Below the pieces are notes generated by a model. The model ran no database searches and was not told the DNA's origin. It saw only the letters and a list, made by a program, of their open reading frames with translations. A DNA stretch of 64,000 bases, taken from contig NFUV01000003.1 of assembly GCA_002127295.1 (NCBI GenBank), positions 186,001-250,000 of the forward strand, read 5' to 3'. This stretch comes from Chitinophagaceae bacterium IBVUCB2 (GTDB lineage: Bacteria > Bacteroidota > Bacteroidia > Chitinophagales > Chitinophagaceae). Below, piece by piece: positions 55,811-64,000 of this stretch. Within the stretch, counting starts at the first letter, position 1, and every line of letters starts with the position of its first letter. The translations under genes were made by a program, and so were the position numbers.

Positions 55811-56539
55811 TTATTTGAAAACTGAATCTGATACGCCTTTGTTAATTATGTAATCGGAATAGGTAATTTCTACTTTTCCTTTTTTGTTTTTCAACTTATC
55901 AGGATTTTCTTCCTTTTTACTGCCGTCATCATAATCAAAAGTAATTCCCTTGGGTAGCTTATAATCTTTAGTATTGAAAGAGAAACTTATTTTATCTGCC
56001 AGGCCGTAGGCTGCATATTTCCCATAACTCATTTCCAACTCATAGGTTCCGTTCTCTTTGGTAGTCGTTTTTGCTTTTTTTATCAGCGACTGGGCTTCAT
56101 CAATATAAAGGGTAGATAATACCACTTCTGAGTTGTCATCTTTCGGTAAGAGTTTTATTATCCGGAAATTGGTTTTGTCTTCTTTGCCAACATCAATTAT
56201 ATCAAAGCCTGCAGTATTAATGAAGATATTATTGAGGTTGATATTGACAGATCCTTTAGGTATAAAGGAGATTCCACTTTCATTGTTGATCCGTAACCGG
56301 TTAGGCTTTTTATAATACACTTTTACATTGGCGATTGGAGCCTTAATAAAAACTACATTTGTTTTCATTTTCCCATTGGCCTGGTAATCGCTTACTTTAT
56401 CCAACTTTGTTTTTACTTGCTGAATAAGTTCTTCGGCAGTTTGTGCTTTTGCCAAAGCCGGTACTAATAAAAAAGTAAACAGAAAAAGATTAAATCCTTT
56501 TACTACACTACGAACTACCAATCCAAAATCATTACGCAT
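55811..56539 (-). CDS. LolA-like outer-membrane lipoprotein carrier protein
   Basis: 242 aa from the ATG at 56539 (MRNDFGLVVRSVVKG), followed by a signal peptide (LFLFTFLLVPALAKAQ); a longer frame to 56584 would overlap the upstream permease gene. The mature start TAEELIQQVKTKLDKVSDYQ and the half-barrel strands fit the LolA/LolB fold used to shuttle lipidated proteins across the periplasm. It lies 11 bases after the ABC permease gene, so the three genes 55811-58351 look like one operon. True LolA or a paralogue cannot be decided here. Confidence 0.82.
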   Translation of the reverse strand: MRNDFGLVVRSVVKGFNLFLFTFLLVPALAKAQTAEELIQQVKTKLDKVSDYQANGKMKTNVVFIKAPIANVKVYYKKPNRLRINNESGISFIPKGSVNINLNNIFINTAGFDIIDVGKEDKTNFRIIKLLPKDDNSEVVLSTLYIDEAQSLIKKAKTTTKENGTYELEMSYGKYAAYGLADKISFSFNTKDYKLPKGITFDYDDGSKKEENPDKLKNKKGKVEITYSDYIINKGVSDSVFK

Positions 56540-56550
56540 AAATCTATATT

Positions 56551-57447
56551 TTACGTTAAAATATCTTTTTTCCTGAATACCCATACCGCAGCGCTGAAGA
56601 AGACGCCAATATATATAATAAGGATGCCTAAACTCCGTAAAACAGCCGGCAAGTTTTCAATACTGCCATTAATTGTTGTTCCTTCCGCATCAGCCTGCAC
56701 ATAAAAGAAACCTTTCCAGGCAACCATGTGAGATGTAAATAAGTAGGGCTTTATTGTTTGGTCATAAATTGGAATATTCATTTCGGATAGTATTGTAAAG
56801 ACAATAACAATACTCATGGTGGCAATTATTGGCCCAATCGAGTTCTCCGCAAATACACTTAATAAAAATGCCAATGCAGAAACAGTTGTTAATGCTACGG
56901 CTGCATAACCAAAGGCAGCAAAATATCGCCACAACACATCAAAATGTTTCATTTGCTCAATTCCTTCTGAACGAAGTACCACCAGATCATTGGTTCCGAA
57001 AATAATCATGCTCCCAAACAATGCTAATAAAGCCATCCAGATTAGCAAGGCAAATGTATAAATAACGGAAGCGCCGAATTTTACCAGCATGTATTGTGTT
57101 CTGCTGATAGGTTTTGTAAGTGATAATCGAAGAGTTCCCATATTTGCTTCACCGGCTATCGAATCTCCTGCTATTAATGCTACCAGCAATGGCATCTGTA
57201 TCAATAACGTATTCAGTATAACAAAGCAAATCATATAACCGTTCAACAACTTCCCTTTAAATTCATCAGAAAACTCAAATGAGCCAGATAGATTATTGAG
57301 TAAGAGGTCTACATATGATTTGCCATCATACTTTAGTGCAATCTGAATTAAAAAAACAACAGAAGCAATAGCGCCAAAAGCAATGTACGTTCTTGGCCGT
57401 TTGAATATTTTGAATAACTCAATTCGTAATAGCTTCCACATGAGCAT
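56551..57447 (-). CDS. ABC-2 type transporter permease
   Basis: 298 aa with six predicted membrane helices, starting WKLLRIELFKIFKRPRTYIA, the usual cytoplasmic entry of ABC-2 permeases, and containing GEANMGTLRLSLTKPISRTQYM. It forms an exporter with the ATPase at 57419. The first codons overlap the end of that gene by 23-29 bases, depending on whether the ATG at 57441 or 57447 is used. The substrate is unknown. Confidence 0.92.
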   Translation of the reverse strand: MLMWKLLRIELFKIFKRPRTYIAFGAIASVVFLIQIALKYDGKSYVDLLLNNLSGSFEFSDEFKGKLLNGYMICFVILNTLLIQMPLLVALIAGDSIAGEANMGTLRLSLTKPISRTQYMLVKFGASVIYTFALLIWMALLALFGSMIIFGTNDLVVLRSEGIEQMKHFDVLWRYFAAFGYAAVALTTVSALAFLLSVFAENSIGPIIATMSIVIVFTILSEMNIPIYDQTIKPYLFTSHMVAWKGFFYVQADAEGTTINGSIENLPAVLRSLGILIIYIGVFFSAAVWVFRKKDILT

Positions 57448-58351
57448 GACCTGTTAATGATAAAAAATAATCTTCTAATGAGTGTTTGGAATGCAAGGAG
57501 ATAACATTCACATCCATTTTTACCAGCTCTTTCATAACAGCCGGCACTTCGTTTCGATGCAACTTTAAGAGCAGGCAATCATTTCTTTTTCCCTGCAGAT
57601 ATTTTTTCAAAGGTGATGAATGTAACTGCTCAAACACGGCAGCATCATCAGTTGTTTTTAATTCAACTACTGTTTCTGCGGGATCAAACAAGTCGTTCAC
57701 ATTTCCTTCTACAAGTTTCTTTCCTTTATCAATAATGAGCATCGAATCAGCAATCAATTCCATCTCACTTAACAAGTGTGATGATATCAGCAATGTTTTA
57801 CCTGATTCTTTACTTAGCCGGATAATTAAATTTCGAATATCAGCGATACCTTGCGGATCGAGCCCGTTAGTTGGTTCATCTAAAATGATAAGTTTTGGAT
57901 TATGTACCAGTGCAGTAGCGATTCCCAATCGCTGTTTCATGCCTTGCGAGTATGTTTTTACTTTGCTGTGTGCTCTTTCAGCTAATCCAACTTCGTTTAA
58001 CTGATCCATTAATTTTTTCTCGCTAATCTTTACGCCGCTCATAGCAGCAAAAATGCGCAGGTTTTCCAATGCGGTAAGATATTTATAAAGATCAGGCCGC
58101 TCAATTATTGCACCTACCTGGCTAAGAATTTCTTTGCGGTGTTGCTGCAGGTTCATTCCAAAAATTTCGATGGTTCCTGCACTGGGTTTGATTAAAGTAA
58201 GTAGCATTCGAATGGTAGTAGATTTACCTGCCCCGTTTTGCCCTAAAAAACCATAAACTTTCCCGGCTTCTACTGAAAAAGATAGATTGTCAACTGCCTT
58301 TATCTCCTTAAATTCTTTAGTAAGATCCTTTACTTCTATTATATTACTCAT
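57419..58351 (-). CDS. ABC transporter ATP-binding protein
   Basis: 310 aa from the ATG at 58351 (MSNIIEVKDLTKEF). Walker A is GQNGAGKST, the signature is YSQGMKQRLGIA, Walker B LIILDEPTNGLDPQG, and the H-loop SSHLLSEME. Type typical of ABC-2 exporters (NatA/CcmA-like). First gene of a likely operon with the permease and the LolA-like gene. Confidence 0.93.
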   Translation of the reverse strand: MSNIIEVKDLTKEFKEIKAVDNLSFSVEAGKVYGFLGQNGAGKSTTIRMLLTLIKPSAGTIEIFGMNLQQHRKEILSQVGAIIERPDLYKYLTALENLRIFAAMSGVKISEKKLMDQLNEVGLAERAHSKVKTYSQGMKQRLGIATALVHNPKLIILDEPTNGLDPQGIADIRNLIIRLSKESGKTLLISSHLLSEMELIADSMLIIDKGKKLVEGNVNDLFDPAETVVELKTTDDAAVFEQLHSSPLKKYLQGKRNDCLLLKLHRNEVPAVMKELVKMDVNVISLHSKHSLEDYFLSLTGHAHVEAITN

Positions 58352-58650
58352 ACTGGAATGATAACGGGCAAATGTATTAAAGGTTTGCACTGAATGAGAT
58401 GCATTTGTCTTTTTAAAAAAATAATTTTAGCAAAAGACTTGCAATTATAAGCTTCAATAGCTACGTTTGTTTACGATTCGGAAAACCACATATACCCAAG
58501 TAAAACTACTATATTCATCCGTACCAAATTCAACTTACTTACTAAGGACGGCTTTATTTCTGTAGATCGTTACAACGTATAATAATTCCCGAAATTGACA
58601 TCCAATATTTCTGTGGGCCATTTGAAGACATTTATTCAAAACCCAAAGAA

Positions 58651-59064
58651 ATGATTAAGTACGCTGTTTTTTTTACCATTTTCGCATTAAGGCTTTTTTA
58701 TCAACCTTCGAATGCACAAGAAACACTTGCCCCTTTTGCAAGCCCCTCATACACATCTTTGACAAAGGCTAAAAATCTGCCGTCGCTTATAAACTTTAAT
58801 GGCAATATTACCAACAACCGGGTTTTATTACAATGGCAGGTAAGTGAAAACCAGGCTGCCGACCAGTTTGAAATAGAGAAAAGTACAGACGGCAAAAACT
58901 TTTCGCTTGCTGCATTGATTTTTGGTACCGACAAACCTGAAACTGATAATTACTGGTTTTATGAAAAAGCAAAGCAATCAAAATTTCATTACCGGGTAAA
59001 AATGATTACTAAAGCAAAACAAACAACTTACTCTTCTGTTATAGTAATTAAACCAAATAGTTGA
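58651..59064 (+). CDS. Small secreted protein with a stand-alone fibronectin-like domain
   Basis: 137 aa with a signal peptide (YAVFFTIFALRLFYQPSNAQ). Residues 50-137 (NNRVLLQWQVSENQAADQFEI...STDGKNFSL...FHYRVKMI) match the fibronectin-like module that precedes the sorting tail in the 45726, 48567 and 51573 proteins, but here the protein ends right after it, without a T9SS tail. Probably periplasmic or exported; role unknown. A tiny gene follows at 59083, then a strong terminator. Confidence 0.75.
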   Translation: MIKYAVFFTIFALRLFYQPSNAQETLAPFASPSYTSLTKAKNLPSLINFNGNITNNRVLLQWQVSENQAADQFEIEKSTDGKNFSLAALIFGTDKPETDNYWFYEKAKQSKFHYRVKMITKAKQTTYSSVIVIKPNS

Positions 59065-59082
59065 TATCTAAACTAATTTACT

Positions 59083-59232
59083 ATGTCTGCAAAAAAGATA
59101 TTAAAGGAAAAGTTTGACCATTTAAAAAAGGTGTTTGAGAAACTGCTCAATGCAAAACAAAAAAAACAACAGCCTCAATTAGTATTACAGCCTTATCGAA
59201 CAAAAAATATTTTACCGCCTAATAACCACTAA
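59083..59232 (+). CDS. Small basic protein of 49 aa
   Basis: The frame starts at the ATG at 59083 and ends at 59232. It encodes a Lys-rich, helix-prone N-terminal half (MSAKKILKEKFDHLKKVFEK) and a Gln/Pro-rich second half ending ILPPNNH. It lies 18 bases after the 58651 gene and 38 bases before a strong terminator, so it is part of a transcribed unit. No family is recognised; coding status rests on position and codon-like composition only. Confidence 0.5.
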   Translation: MSAKKILKEKFDHLKKVFEKLLNAKQKKQQPQLVLQPYRTKNILPPNNH

Positions 59233-59270
59233 CGATTTTCATTCACTTTGAGTTACCAATCGAGAACAGG

Positions 59271-59296
59271 ACCCCGCCAGCTGGCGGGGTTTTTTG
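59271..59296 (+). terminator. Strong rho-independent terminator after the 49-aa gene
   Basis: ACCCCGCCAG (59271-59280) and CTGGCGGGGT (59281-59290) are perfect complements, giving a GC-rich hairpin followed by a run of T. Confidence 0.92.
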
Positions 59297-59320
59297 TAGT
59301 AAATAATTTATTACTACGTT

Positions 59321-59608
59321 CTATCCTTTTCCGAGGTAAGATTGAAGATTGCTAACATACACTTCAAATGCTTTAACGCCAGGCTTTGTAATTTTGCAGA
59401 TGGTCTGAGGATAATTATCCTTGAATTGTTTGGTTACATCAATATAACCGGCATCCTTTAACTTTTGTATTTGTACACTGAGGTTGCCCGCTGTTGAATT
59501 TGTTTTTTCACGGATAAACGTAAACTCCGCTTCTTTCACTCCAATAAGAAGAGACATAACGGCAAGTCGTAACTGCGAATGCAATATGGGGTCCAGATCT
59601 TTAAACAT
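59321..59608 (-). CDS. Winged-helix transcriptional regulator (HTH_34-like)
   Basis: 95 aa. It starts FKDLDPILHSQLRLAVMSLL and contains the winged-helix pattern TAGNLSVQIQKLKDAGYIDV and ITKPGVKAFEVYV, typical of small ArsR/MarR-like regulators of the HTH_34 type. Its start overlaps the end of the membrane protein gene by 8 bases, so the pair is translationally coupled; such pairs are common in Bacteroidota, with the regulator probably controlling its own operon. The target is unknown. Confidence 0.88.
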   Translation of the reverse strand: MFKDLDPILHSQLRLAVMSLLIGVKEAEFTFIREKTNSTAGNLSVQIQKLKDAGYIDVTKQFKDNYPQTICKITKPGVKAFEVYVSNLQSYLGKG

Positions 59609-60284
59609 TTGCTTCTGCCAATTCCTTTTTAGCCTTCCTGTAATCCACCTCCATTATAATACCAGGAATAAGCCATGCAAATATGGCTGAGATAGCAGTT
59701 AATAGTAAATCTATTTTGATGGTTGTGAACAAAGCAAGAATACAAGATGCCCAACATAATAAACCTCCCCACAACATGGGTTTGAATCGGCAAGCTGCCC
59801 CGGTAATAAAAGTTGGTATGCCATATAATAACAAAAAAAGTGGGGCTACATATTCAGAAAATTTAAAATCGATCCAAGCAGTTCTGCCTTGCGCCAATAC
59901 TTTATAGTCAGTCATTACGGGACCGAGTTCAGCAAACACAGTGTTCACAATAAAAATCATCAGGAAAATACACACCCCAAATGCGAGCCAGATATAATCC
60001 ATATATGCGTCATCATATGATTTTACCCGCCTGCTTTTTTTTTCTTTAATAGAAATGAATATTTGCGGAATAACTGCCAAAATGGTAAGCAAGTATATAT
60101 CAAATGGAAGCCGATAGTTAAAATGAATTTCCGATAACTTTACCAATGCACAAATTGTAATGAGACTTCCCCACATAATTGCACTAATTCCAGTATTGTG
60201 ATACGAGTCTTTGGCCTTATTGATCATAGTGGCAATAAGATCGAGACTTTCTTTTTCGGATAGTTGTTTTTCAGTCTGGGTCAT
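59601..60284 (-). CDS. Integral membrane protein coupled to the winged-helix regulator
   Basis: 227 aa from the ATG at 60284 (MTQTEKQLSEKESLDLIATMI). A cytoplasmic N-terminal helix with KAKDSYHNTGISAIMWG leads into five to six hydrophobic helices. No transport or enzyme motif is recognised. The 8-base overlap with the regulator gene suggests a joint function, perhaps sensing or sequestering. A terminator upstream at 60335 separates it from the TonB-receptor group. Confidence 0.8.
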   Translation of the reverse strand: MTQTEKQLSEKESLDLIATMINKAKDSYHNTGISAIMWGSLITICALVKLSEIHFNYRLPFDIYLLTILAVIPQIFISIKEKKSRRVKSYDDAYMDYIWLAFGVCIFLMIFIVNTVFAELGPVMTDYKVLAQGRTAWIDFKFSEYVAPLFLLLYGIPTFITGAACRFKPMLWGGLLCWASCILALFTTIKIDLLLTAISAIFAWLIPGIIMEVDYRKAKKELAEANV

Positions 60285-60334
60285 AGCGAACAATTTAGCA
60301 ATGTAACCAATAAAAAGGCAGGTACTCAGGAACT

Positions 60335-60368
60335 AAAAAAATAGCAGCAGTTGTTCCTTCTGCTATTT
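60335..60368 (-). terminator. Terminator of the 219-aa TPR-like protein gene
   Basis: AAATAGCAG (60339-60347) pairs with CTGCTATTT (60360-60368) around a 12-base loop. Several T follow on the minus strand. It splits the minus-strand cluster into two transcripts. Confidence 0.75.
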
Positions 60369-60380
60369 AGTAAAAGATTA

Positions 60381-61040
60381 TTACATCTGCGACATAAAAT
60401 ATTTTACCTGCGACCTTCCCCAATTTGGTGCAATACTATTTTCGGTTTTATATGTATCGAAAAGGTTCTGTGCTTTTTCAAACAACAGCTTAGCTTCTGC
60501 TTTACTTCCACCGAATTGCTCAGGTGTATAGAATTTATCTTGTGCTTCTAAAATGTAAATTCGTGGATTAGATATATTCAGTTCCTTCGCTTTCGCTAAT
60601 GCTTCTGTAGCTTTTGCTCCTTCTGTCATATAGCGGGACATTGGGTTTCCCATCATTCTAAGGCTATGTACCATTTTTTTTACGCAAAATATTTCTGTAT
60701 TGGGAGTAGTAAGAGCCATAGCTTTATTTAGCAAACTTTCAGCCTTGTCTGCATAAGGATCAGTTATAGAACTATTATCTCCCATGCCGCCATCTTGAGG
60801 CATAGAAGCATAGCCAATCATTACATTAGAATAAGAAGCATAGTAATAAGGTAACCATTGTGTTTTTTCTGCTTCAGCAATCCGTTCAAAACTATTAGCC
60901 AACTCCTTCCATGCATCAGCAGAATTATTAGAGTCGAGCATTGCAATTTTTGCTTCCATTGCTTTGATATACTTTTCACTCTGCGCAAATGTTGCTATTG
61001 CCATTAGCGAAACCAGCATTATAAAAAAAACTTTTTTCAT
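60381..61040 (-). CDS. Secreted TPR-like hypothetical protein
   Basis: 219 aa with a signal peptide (VFFIMLVSLMAIATFAQ). The mature part is alpha-helical with repeat-like segments (WKELANSFERIAEAEKTQWL, KAESLLNKAMALTTPN, EAKLLFEKAQNLFDTYK) suggesting TPR-type folding. It lies 19 bases after the 2TM gene and close to a TonB-dependent receptor, so it may be its periplasmic accessory. Function unknown. Confidence 0.8.
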   Translation of the reverse strand: MKKVFFIMLVSLMAIATFAQSEKYIKAMEAKIAMLDSNNSADAWKELANSFERIAEAEKTQWLPYYYASYSNVMIGYASMPQDGGMGDNSSITDPYADKAESLLNKAMALTTPNTEIFCVKKMVHSLRMMGNPMSRYMTEGAKATEALAKAKELNISNPRIYILEAQDKFYTPEQFGGSKAEAKLLFEKAQNLFDTYKTENSIAPNWGRSQVKYFMSQM

Positions 61041-61059
61041 TTTTTTCTCTTTTAATTGT

Positions 61060-61365
61060 TTAATAATTTTTATTATTGTTTTTTAGTTTTTCGTATTCCT
61101 TCTCAGCCGTTATTTCCTTAGGAAATTTATAAACGCTGAAATATTCAATAATCATTGCAATACCCCATCCAACTGTAGGCCATATTGGCCAGGGAATGCC
61201 TCCATCAAATTCCTTATCATTATAATTACTGATAGCCCATATAACCCACAAAAAGGCATTGATCACCATGTAATAAACAAGATCTTTTTTGAATGCGGCC
61301 CTTTGCTTAGCCATCGCCCATAATTTGGGATCTTTGTCTTGTGAATTTTGAGCTTGTTGTTCCAT
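61060..61365 (-). CDS. 2TM domain membrane protein
   Basis: 101 aa. The sequence AAFKKDLVYYMVINAFLWVIW followed by a second helix (PWPIWPTVGWGIAMIIEYFSVY) and a charged tail matches the Bacteroidota 2TM domain, found alone or attached to histidine kinases. It starts 10 bases after the TonB-dependent receptor gene. Role unknown. Confidence 0.88.
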   Translation of the reverse strand: MEQQAQNSQDKDPKLWAMAKQRAAFKKDLVYYMVINAFLWVIWAISNYNDKEFDGGIPWPIWPTVGWGIAMIIEYFSVYKFPKEITAEKEYEKLKNNNKNY

Positions 61366-61375
61366 ATATTTTATT

Positions 61376-63646
61376 TTATAAACCGTTATTAATTACCTCA
61401 TCGCTTCTGTCTACACCAAAGCTGATAAAGGCTCCAATAAATACAAACATTCTTGAAGTAGGGACTATTGCCTCTTTACGATAACCGTTATAAGAATAAT
61501 TGTACCCATAGGTTTGTTTGATATTGAAAATATTACTTACCTGCAACACATACACCGCAAATGATTTAGGATTCTCTTTTCCAATAAAAGGAAGATAATT
61601 GATCGCAAAACTTACATTGTGATAATCGGGAATAGTTCCTCTATCATTAAACTTATAATCAGTTCCGTCAAAACCAATATTGTAGTAAGGACGACCACTT
61701 GCATAATTGTATGCCACATTAAAGTTCATTTTCAGGTTTTGCACAAACTTTTTGGTTACCACGGATGCTGTATGTGTTGCCGCAAAGTTGGGTCGTATTG
61801 AAAATGGGAAATTTAAAAAATCTCTTTTGGTGTCGAGATATGAATAAGAAATCCAATAGTCAAAATTTTTGATTGTTTTTTTATCTCTCCAGAAAAACTC
61901 AATTCCTTTCGCATCTCCAAATCCATTATTATTGATAGCACCTTCCGTAAAACCTGTACTGCCTGTTTTAACCAGGTTATCGTACTTTTTATAAAAAATT
62001 TCAGCCCGGAATGATTGCTGGTTAACCACTTTCTGATATTGTGCGATATAGTGGGTGGCTTTCATAAAGGTTAATGCATTGGGTGAGGGTAGGTATCTTC
62101 TTTCCGGGTTTTGATAAAAAACTCCATAGGCTACGGATGCCTGGCTCCCTTTGCCCAGCTTATATGCAAGCGACAAACGGGGGGCAATATTGGCTTTATC
62201 TAAAACAGAAGAATGTTCAGCTCTTAATCCAGCTTTTATTGCCAGGTCGTTCGTAGCATACACATCCCCTTCAACAAATATTGCTTTGATATGCTCTTTT
62301 ATATTGTTAGGATACCGTTGCCCGTCAAATGCTGTATAAACTAATTTATCATCACTAAAATTATACTCAGCTCCGAAACGTATTGCACTCAAGCCCTTTA
62401 ACTTTTTTTCTACTACTGTTTTGGCATTAAAATAATTTCCTTTAGTCTCAACAGTAAATTTTTTGAACTCGAGTCCTGTTAACTGTACATCAGCTTTATT
62501 CATATCCTGCATCACACTATTAATGTCATCTTTATTATTAGTGTAGGAAGCACCGATATTTATTTTCCACCTGTTCGCCAAATTCTCTCTCCAGGTTAAA
62601 TTATGATAGAAATTAGTGTTACTGATAGCAAATTTGTCGAGGTATCCAAGTGAATCAATGCTGTTGGTAGTAAAACCTAATTTATTGCTGCTGTAGTAGC
62701 CATAATATTTCAGCATACCTGTTGCTGATGTTTTGATACGAAAGTTAGCATCTGCATTATGATAAGCAGGCACTTTTGAATAATCCTGTCGTTGTTTTAT
62801 TACTTTAAATCCAAGGGTTAGATCAGTATAACCATAACTGGCTCCCCAGGACGATTTTTTATTTTTTGCCAGATGTTGAATTCCTGCATTGGCACTTAGT
62901 ACTGTTATGCCTACACTGGCTGATGATTGTTCTGGCAAATCAATAGACTCTAATATTAAGGCGGAAGACAATGCTTGCCCGTATAATGCAGAATAACCAC
63001 CGGTACTAAAAACAGTTCCTTTAAAAATAAAGGGAGAGAATCTTCCAAACTGTGCAATATTGGGAACACTGCTGTAGAAAAAATTATTCACCAATGTGCC
63101 ATCAATAAATGTTTTTGTTTCCGCAGCTGTACCACCACGAACAAACAAACCTTCGCTTTCACCTACCTGCTGAGCACCTGGTAATGTTTTTAATGCACCG
63201 GTAATATCACCATTAGCACTGGCAGTAGTTACTATATCAATGGGATCTAAAACAATTGCAGCTCGTTTTCTATCACTAGCTTCAAAAGTTCCGGCAGATA
63301 ATACAACAGCAGTAAGTTCGCTAATTTCTTCCTTTAAAACAGCATCAACAACCAATGTAGTTCCTTCCAGTTTTACTTTTTGCTCAAATGGTTTAAAACC
63401 AATTGAACTAAATACTAATAACTGCTCTCCTTTTTCCGTGGTTTTAAAAGAATAGCTACCCGTTGAATCAGATGTGGCACCATCATAACTATCCTTAATA
63501 GAAATACTGACCCCGGTCAACGGTTTTTGCTTATTATCCTTAATTACTCCTTTAATAGTTACCTGGCCATTTACCAGGCAAAAAGAGATTCCAAAAAGTA
63601 ATACAAGCGGCAATTTTTTATACCAATTCATGCTAATCAGTTTCAA
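61376..63646 (-). CDS. TonB-dependent receptor
   Basis: 756 aa with a signal peptide (LPLVLLFGISFCLVNGQ). Residues 25-115 form a carboxypeptidase-regulatory-like domain (VTIKGVIKDNKQKPLTGVSI). The plug follows (GDITGALKTLPGAQQVGESEGLFVRGG in part) and then a 22-strand-type barrel with aromatic girdles (NIAPRLSLAYKLGKG, VAYGVFYQNPERRYLPSPN). The receptor imports a substrate across the outer membrane using TonB energy; the substrate is unknown. It heads a likely operon with the 2TM and TPR-like genes, ending at the 60335 terminator. Confidence 0.92.
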   Translation of the reverse strand: MKLISMNWYKKLPLVLLFGISFCLVNGQVTIKGVIKDNKQKPLTGVSISIKDSYDGATSDSTGSYSFKTTEKGEQLLVFSSIGFKPFEQKVKLEGTTLVVDAVLKEEISELTAVVLSAGTFEASDRKRAAIVLDPIDIVTTASANGDITGALKTLPGAQQVGESEGLFVRGGTAAETKTFIDGTLVNNFFYSSVPNIAQFGRFSPFIFKGTVFSTGGYSALYGQALSSALILESIDLPEQSSASVGITVLSANAGIQHLAKNKKSSWGASYGYTDLTLGFKVIKQRQDYSKVPAYHNADANFRIKTSATGMLKYYGYYSSNKLGFTTNSIDSLGYLDKFAISNTNFYHNLTWRENLANRWKINIGASYTNNKDDINSVMQDMNKADVQLTGLEFKKFTVETKGNYFNAKTVVEKKLKGLSAIRFGAEYNFSDDKLVYTAFDGQRYPNNIKEHIKAIFVEGDVYATNDLAIKAGLRAEHSSVLDKANIAPRLSLAYKLGKGSQASVAYGVFYQNPERRYLPSPNALTFMKATHYIAQYQKVVNQQSFRAEIFYKKYDNLVKTGSTGFTEGAINNNGFGDAKGIEFFWRDKKTIKNFDYWISYSYLDTKRDFLNFPFSIRPNFAATHTASVVTKKFVQNLKMNFNVAYNYASGRPYYNIGFDGTDYKFNDRGTIPDYHNVSFAINYLPFIGKENPKSFAVYVLQVSNIFNIKQTYGYNYSYNGYRKEAIVPTSRMFVFIGAFISFGVDRSDEVINNGL

Positions 63647-63699
63647 ATTTCAGAACAAACATAAAGTAGTTTATATTATAAACCAAATTGTATTTAAAT

Positions 63700-63730
63700 A
63701 AAAAAAACCGCCTCGCTTGTGGCGAGACGG
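63700..63730 (-). terminator. Terminator of the partial T9SS cargo gene
   Basis: CCGCCTCGC (63708-63716) and GCGAGACGG (63722-63730) pair with one G-U position. A T run follows on the minus strand. Confidence 0.82.
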
Positions 63731-63756
63731 CTGTTGAACCCCTATCAAATGATTTT

Positions 63757-64000
63757 TAATTCTTTATAATCTTTTGTTGTGCCACCTGTCCTTCGCACAT
63801 TACACGTACAAAATAGAAACCAGGGGTAAGGCTGCTTGTATTTATAGTTTCTGTCTGGCTGCTGTTTGTAGCTACTGTTCTTTTAACCGGTTGCCCGTTT
63901 GCACTTACCAATTCATAAGAAACTTGCTTATTCTGCCAGTCAGCTGGTATAGTGATGCGAACTTCATTATTTACGGGGTTTGGATAAGCAACAATAGTAA
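63757..64000 (-). CDS. T9SS-secreted protein, C-terminal fragment
   Basis: The gene enters from the right edge; about 80 C-terminal residues are present, ending QKIIKN with the stop at 63757-63759. The fragment is a T9SS type A sorting domain: VAYPNPVNNEVRITIP, YELVSANGQPV, LTPGFYFVRV. The substrate domain lies outside the window. A hairpin terminator follows its stop. Confidence 0.88.

Noticed and set aside
57486-58004. 172-codon plus-strand frame
   Set aside because: It is antisense to the ABC ATPase, whose Walker and signature motifs are intact; no recognisable protein features.
1-64000. tRNA, rRNA, riboswitch, prophage or integrative element
   Set aside because: No T-loop/acceptor patterns, rRNA segments, integrase, phage structural genes or attachment-site duplications were noticed on reading both strands; a dedicated search was not possible.

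Overview
The window is chromosomal DNA from a member of the Bacteroidota, most like the Chitinophagaceae. The reasons are: at least seven large secreted proteins end in a type IX secretion (T9SS) type A sorting domain; there are two GLPGLI-family proteins and two TonB-dependent outer-membrane proteins with carboxypeptidase-regulatory-like N-termini; ftsX, a DUF3098 gene and uppP lie in the order usual for the phylum; and most genes lack a clear Shine-Dalgarno sequence. No rRNA, tRNA, CRISPR array, transposase, phage gene or replication origin was recognised.

Layout. 1-6.5 kb: 3' end of a P-type metal ATPase, recQ, a HerA-like ATPase, an OmpR-type response regulator, ruvB and an M23 peptidase. 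6.6-22.8 kb: three very large secreted mosaic proteins on the minus strand (1494, 1970 and 1400 aa) made of PPC, P/Homo B, MAM-like, HYR and Ig-like modules plus a T9SS tail; two of them share a nearly identical 754-bp 3' cassette. 23-31.5 kb: leuS, ftsX, DUF3098, uppP, a lipoprotein, a UMF1-type MFS transporter and an MBL-fold hydrolase. 31.5-37.7 kb: an accessory locus with a TonB-dependent outer-membrane protein, two tandem [small Cys-rich secreted protein + GLPGLI protein] units, and a divergent XRE regulator. 37.7-45.6 kb: housekeeping genes (DUF3108, a flippase-like membrane protein, ruvC, M20 peptidase, HIT, greA, a 2-hydroxyacid dehydrogenase, rsmA) and one frameshifted gene. 45.7-54.3 kb: three more T9SS cargo proteins (two GEVED paralogues flanking a BNR/sortilin-like protein). 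54.7-64 kb: pdxA, a LolA-like protein, an ABC exporter pair, small secreted proteins, a winged-helix regulator with a membrane partner, a TonB-dependent receptor and the 3' end of another T9SS cargo gene.

The most interesting region is 31.5-37.7 kb. Two small secreted proteins sharing a C-x8-C-G-x(6,7)-C core each precede a GLPGLI gene. Each is headed by the same roughly 110-bp leader with a pair of TATCCG-N5-CGGATA sites 21 bp apart (one site of one pair is degenerate). One pair lies between a small-protein gene and the divergent XRE gene. The XRE gene carries an in-frame run of 11 C, so slipped-strand changes would replace its C-terminal tail. I read this as a candidate self-regulated, possibly phase-variable, secreted-peptide/outer-membrane locus; its function is unknown.

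Other points of note are a REP-like palindromic element present three times, unrelated domains nested at the same point of HYR domains in neighbouring proteins, and a peptidase with S53-like residues in place of the usual subtilisin His box. All identities and differences were judged by eye; no database search or structure prediction was run.
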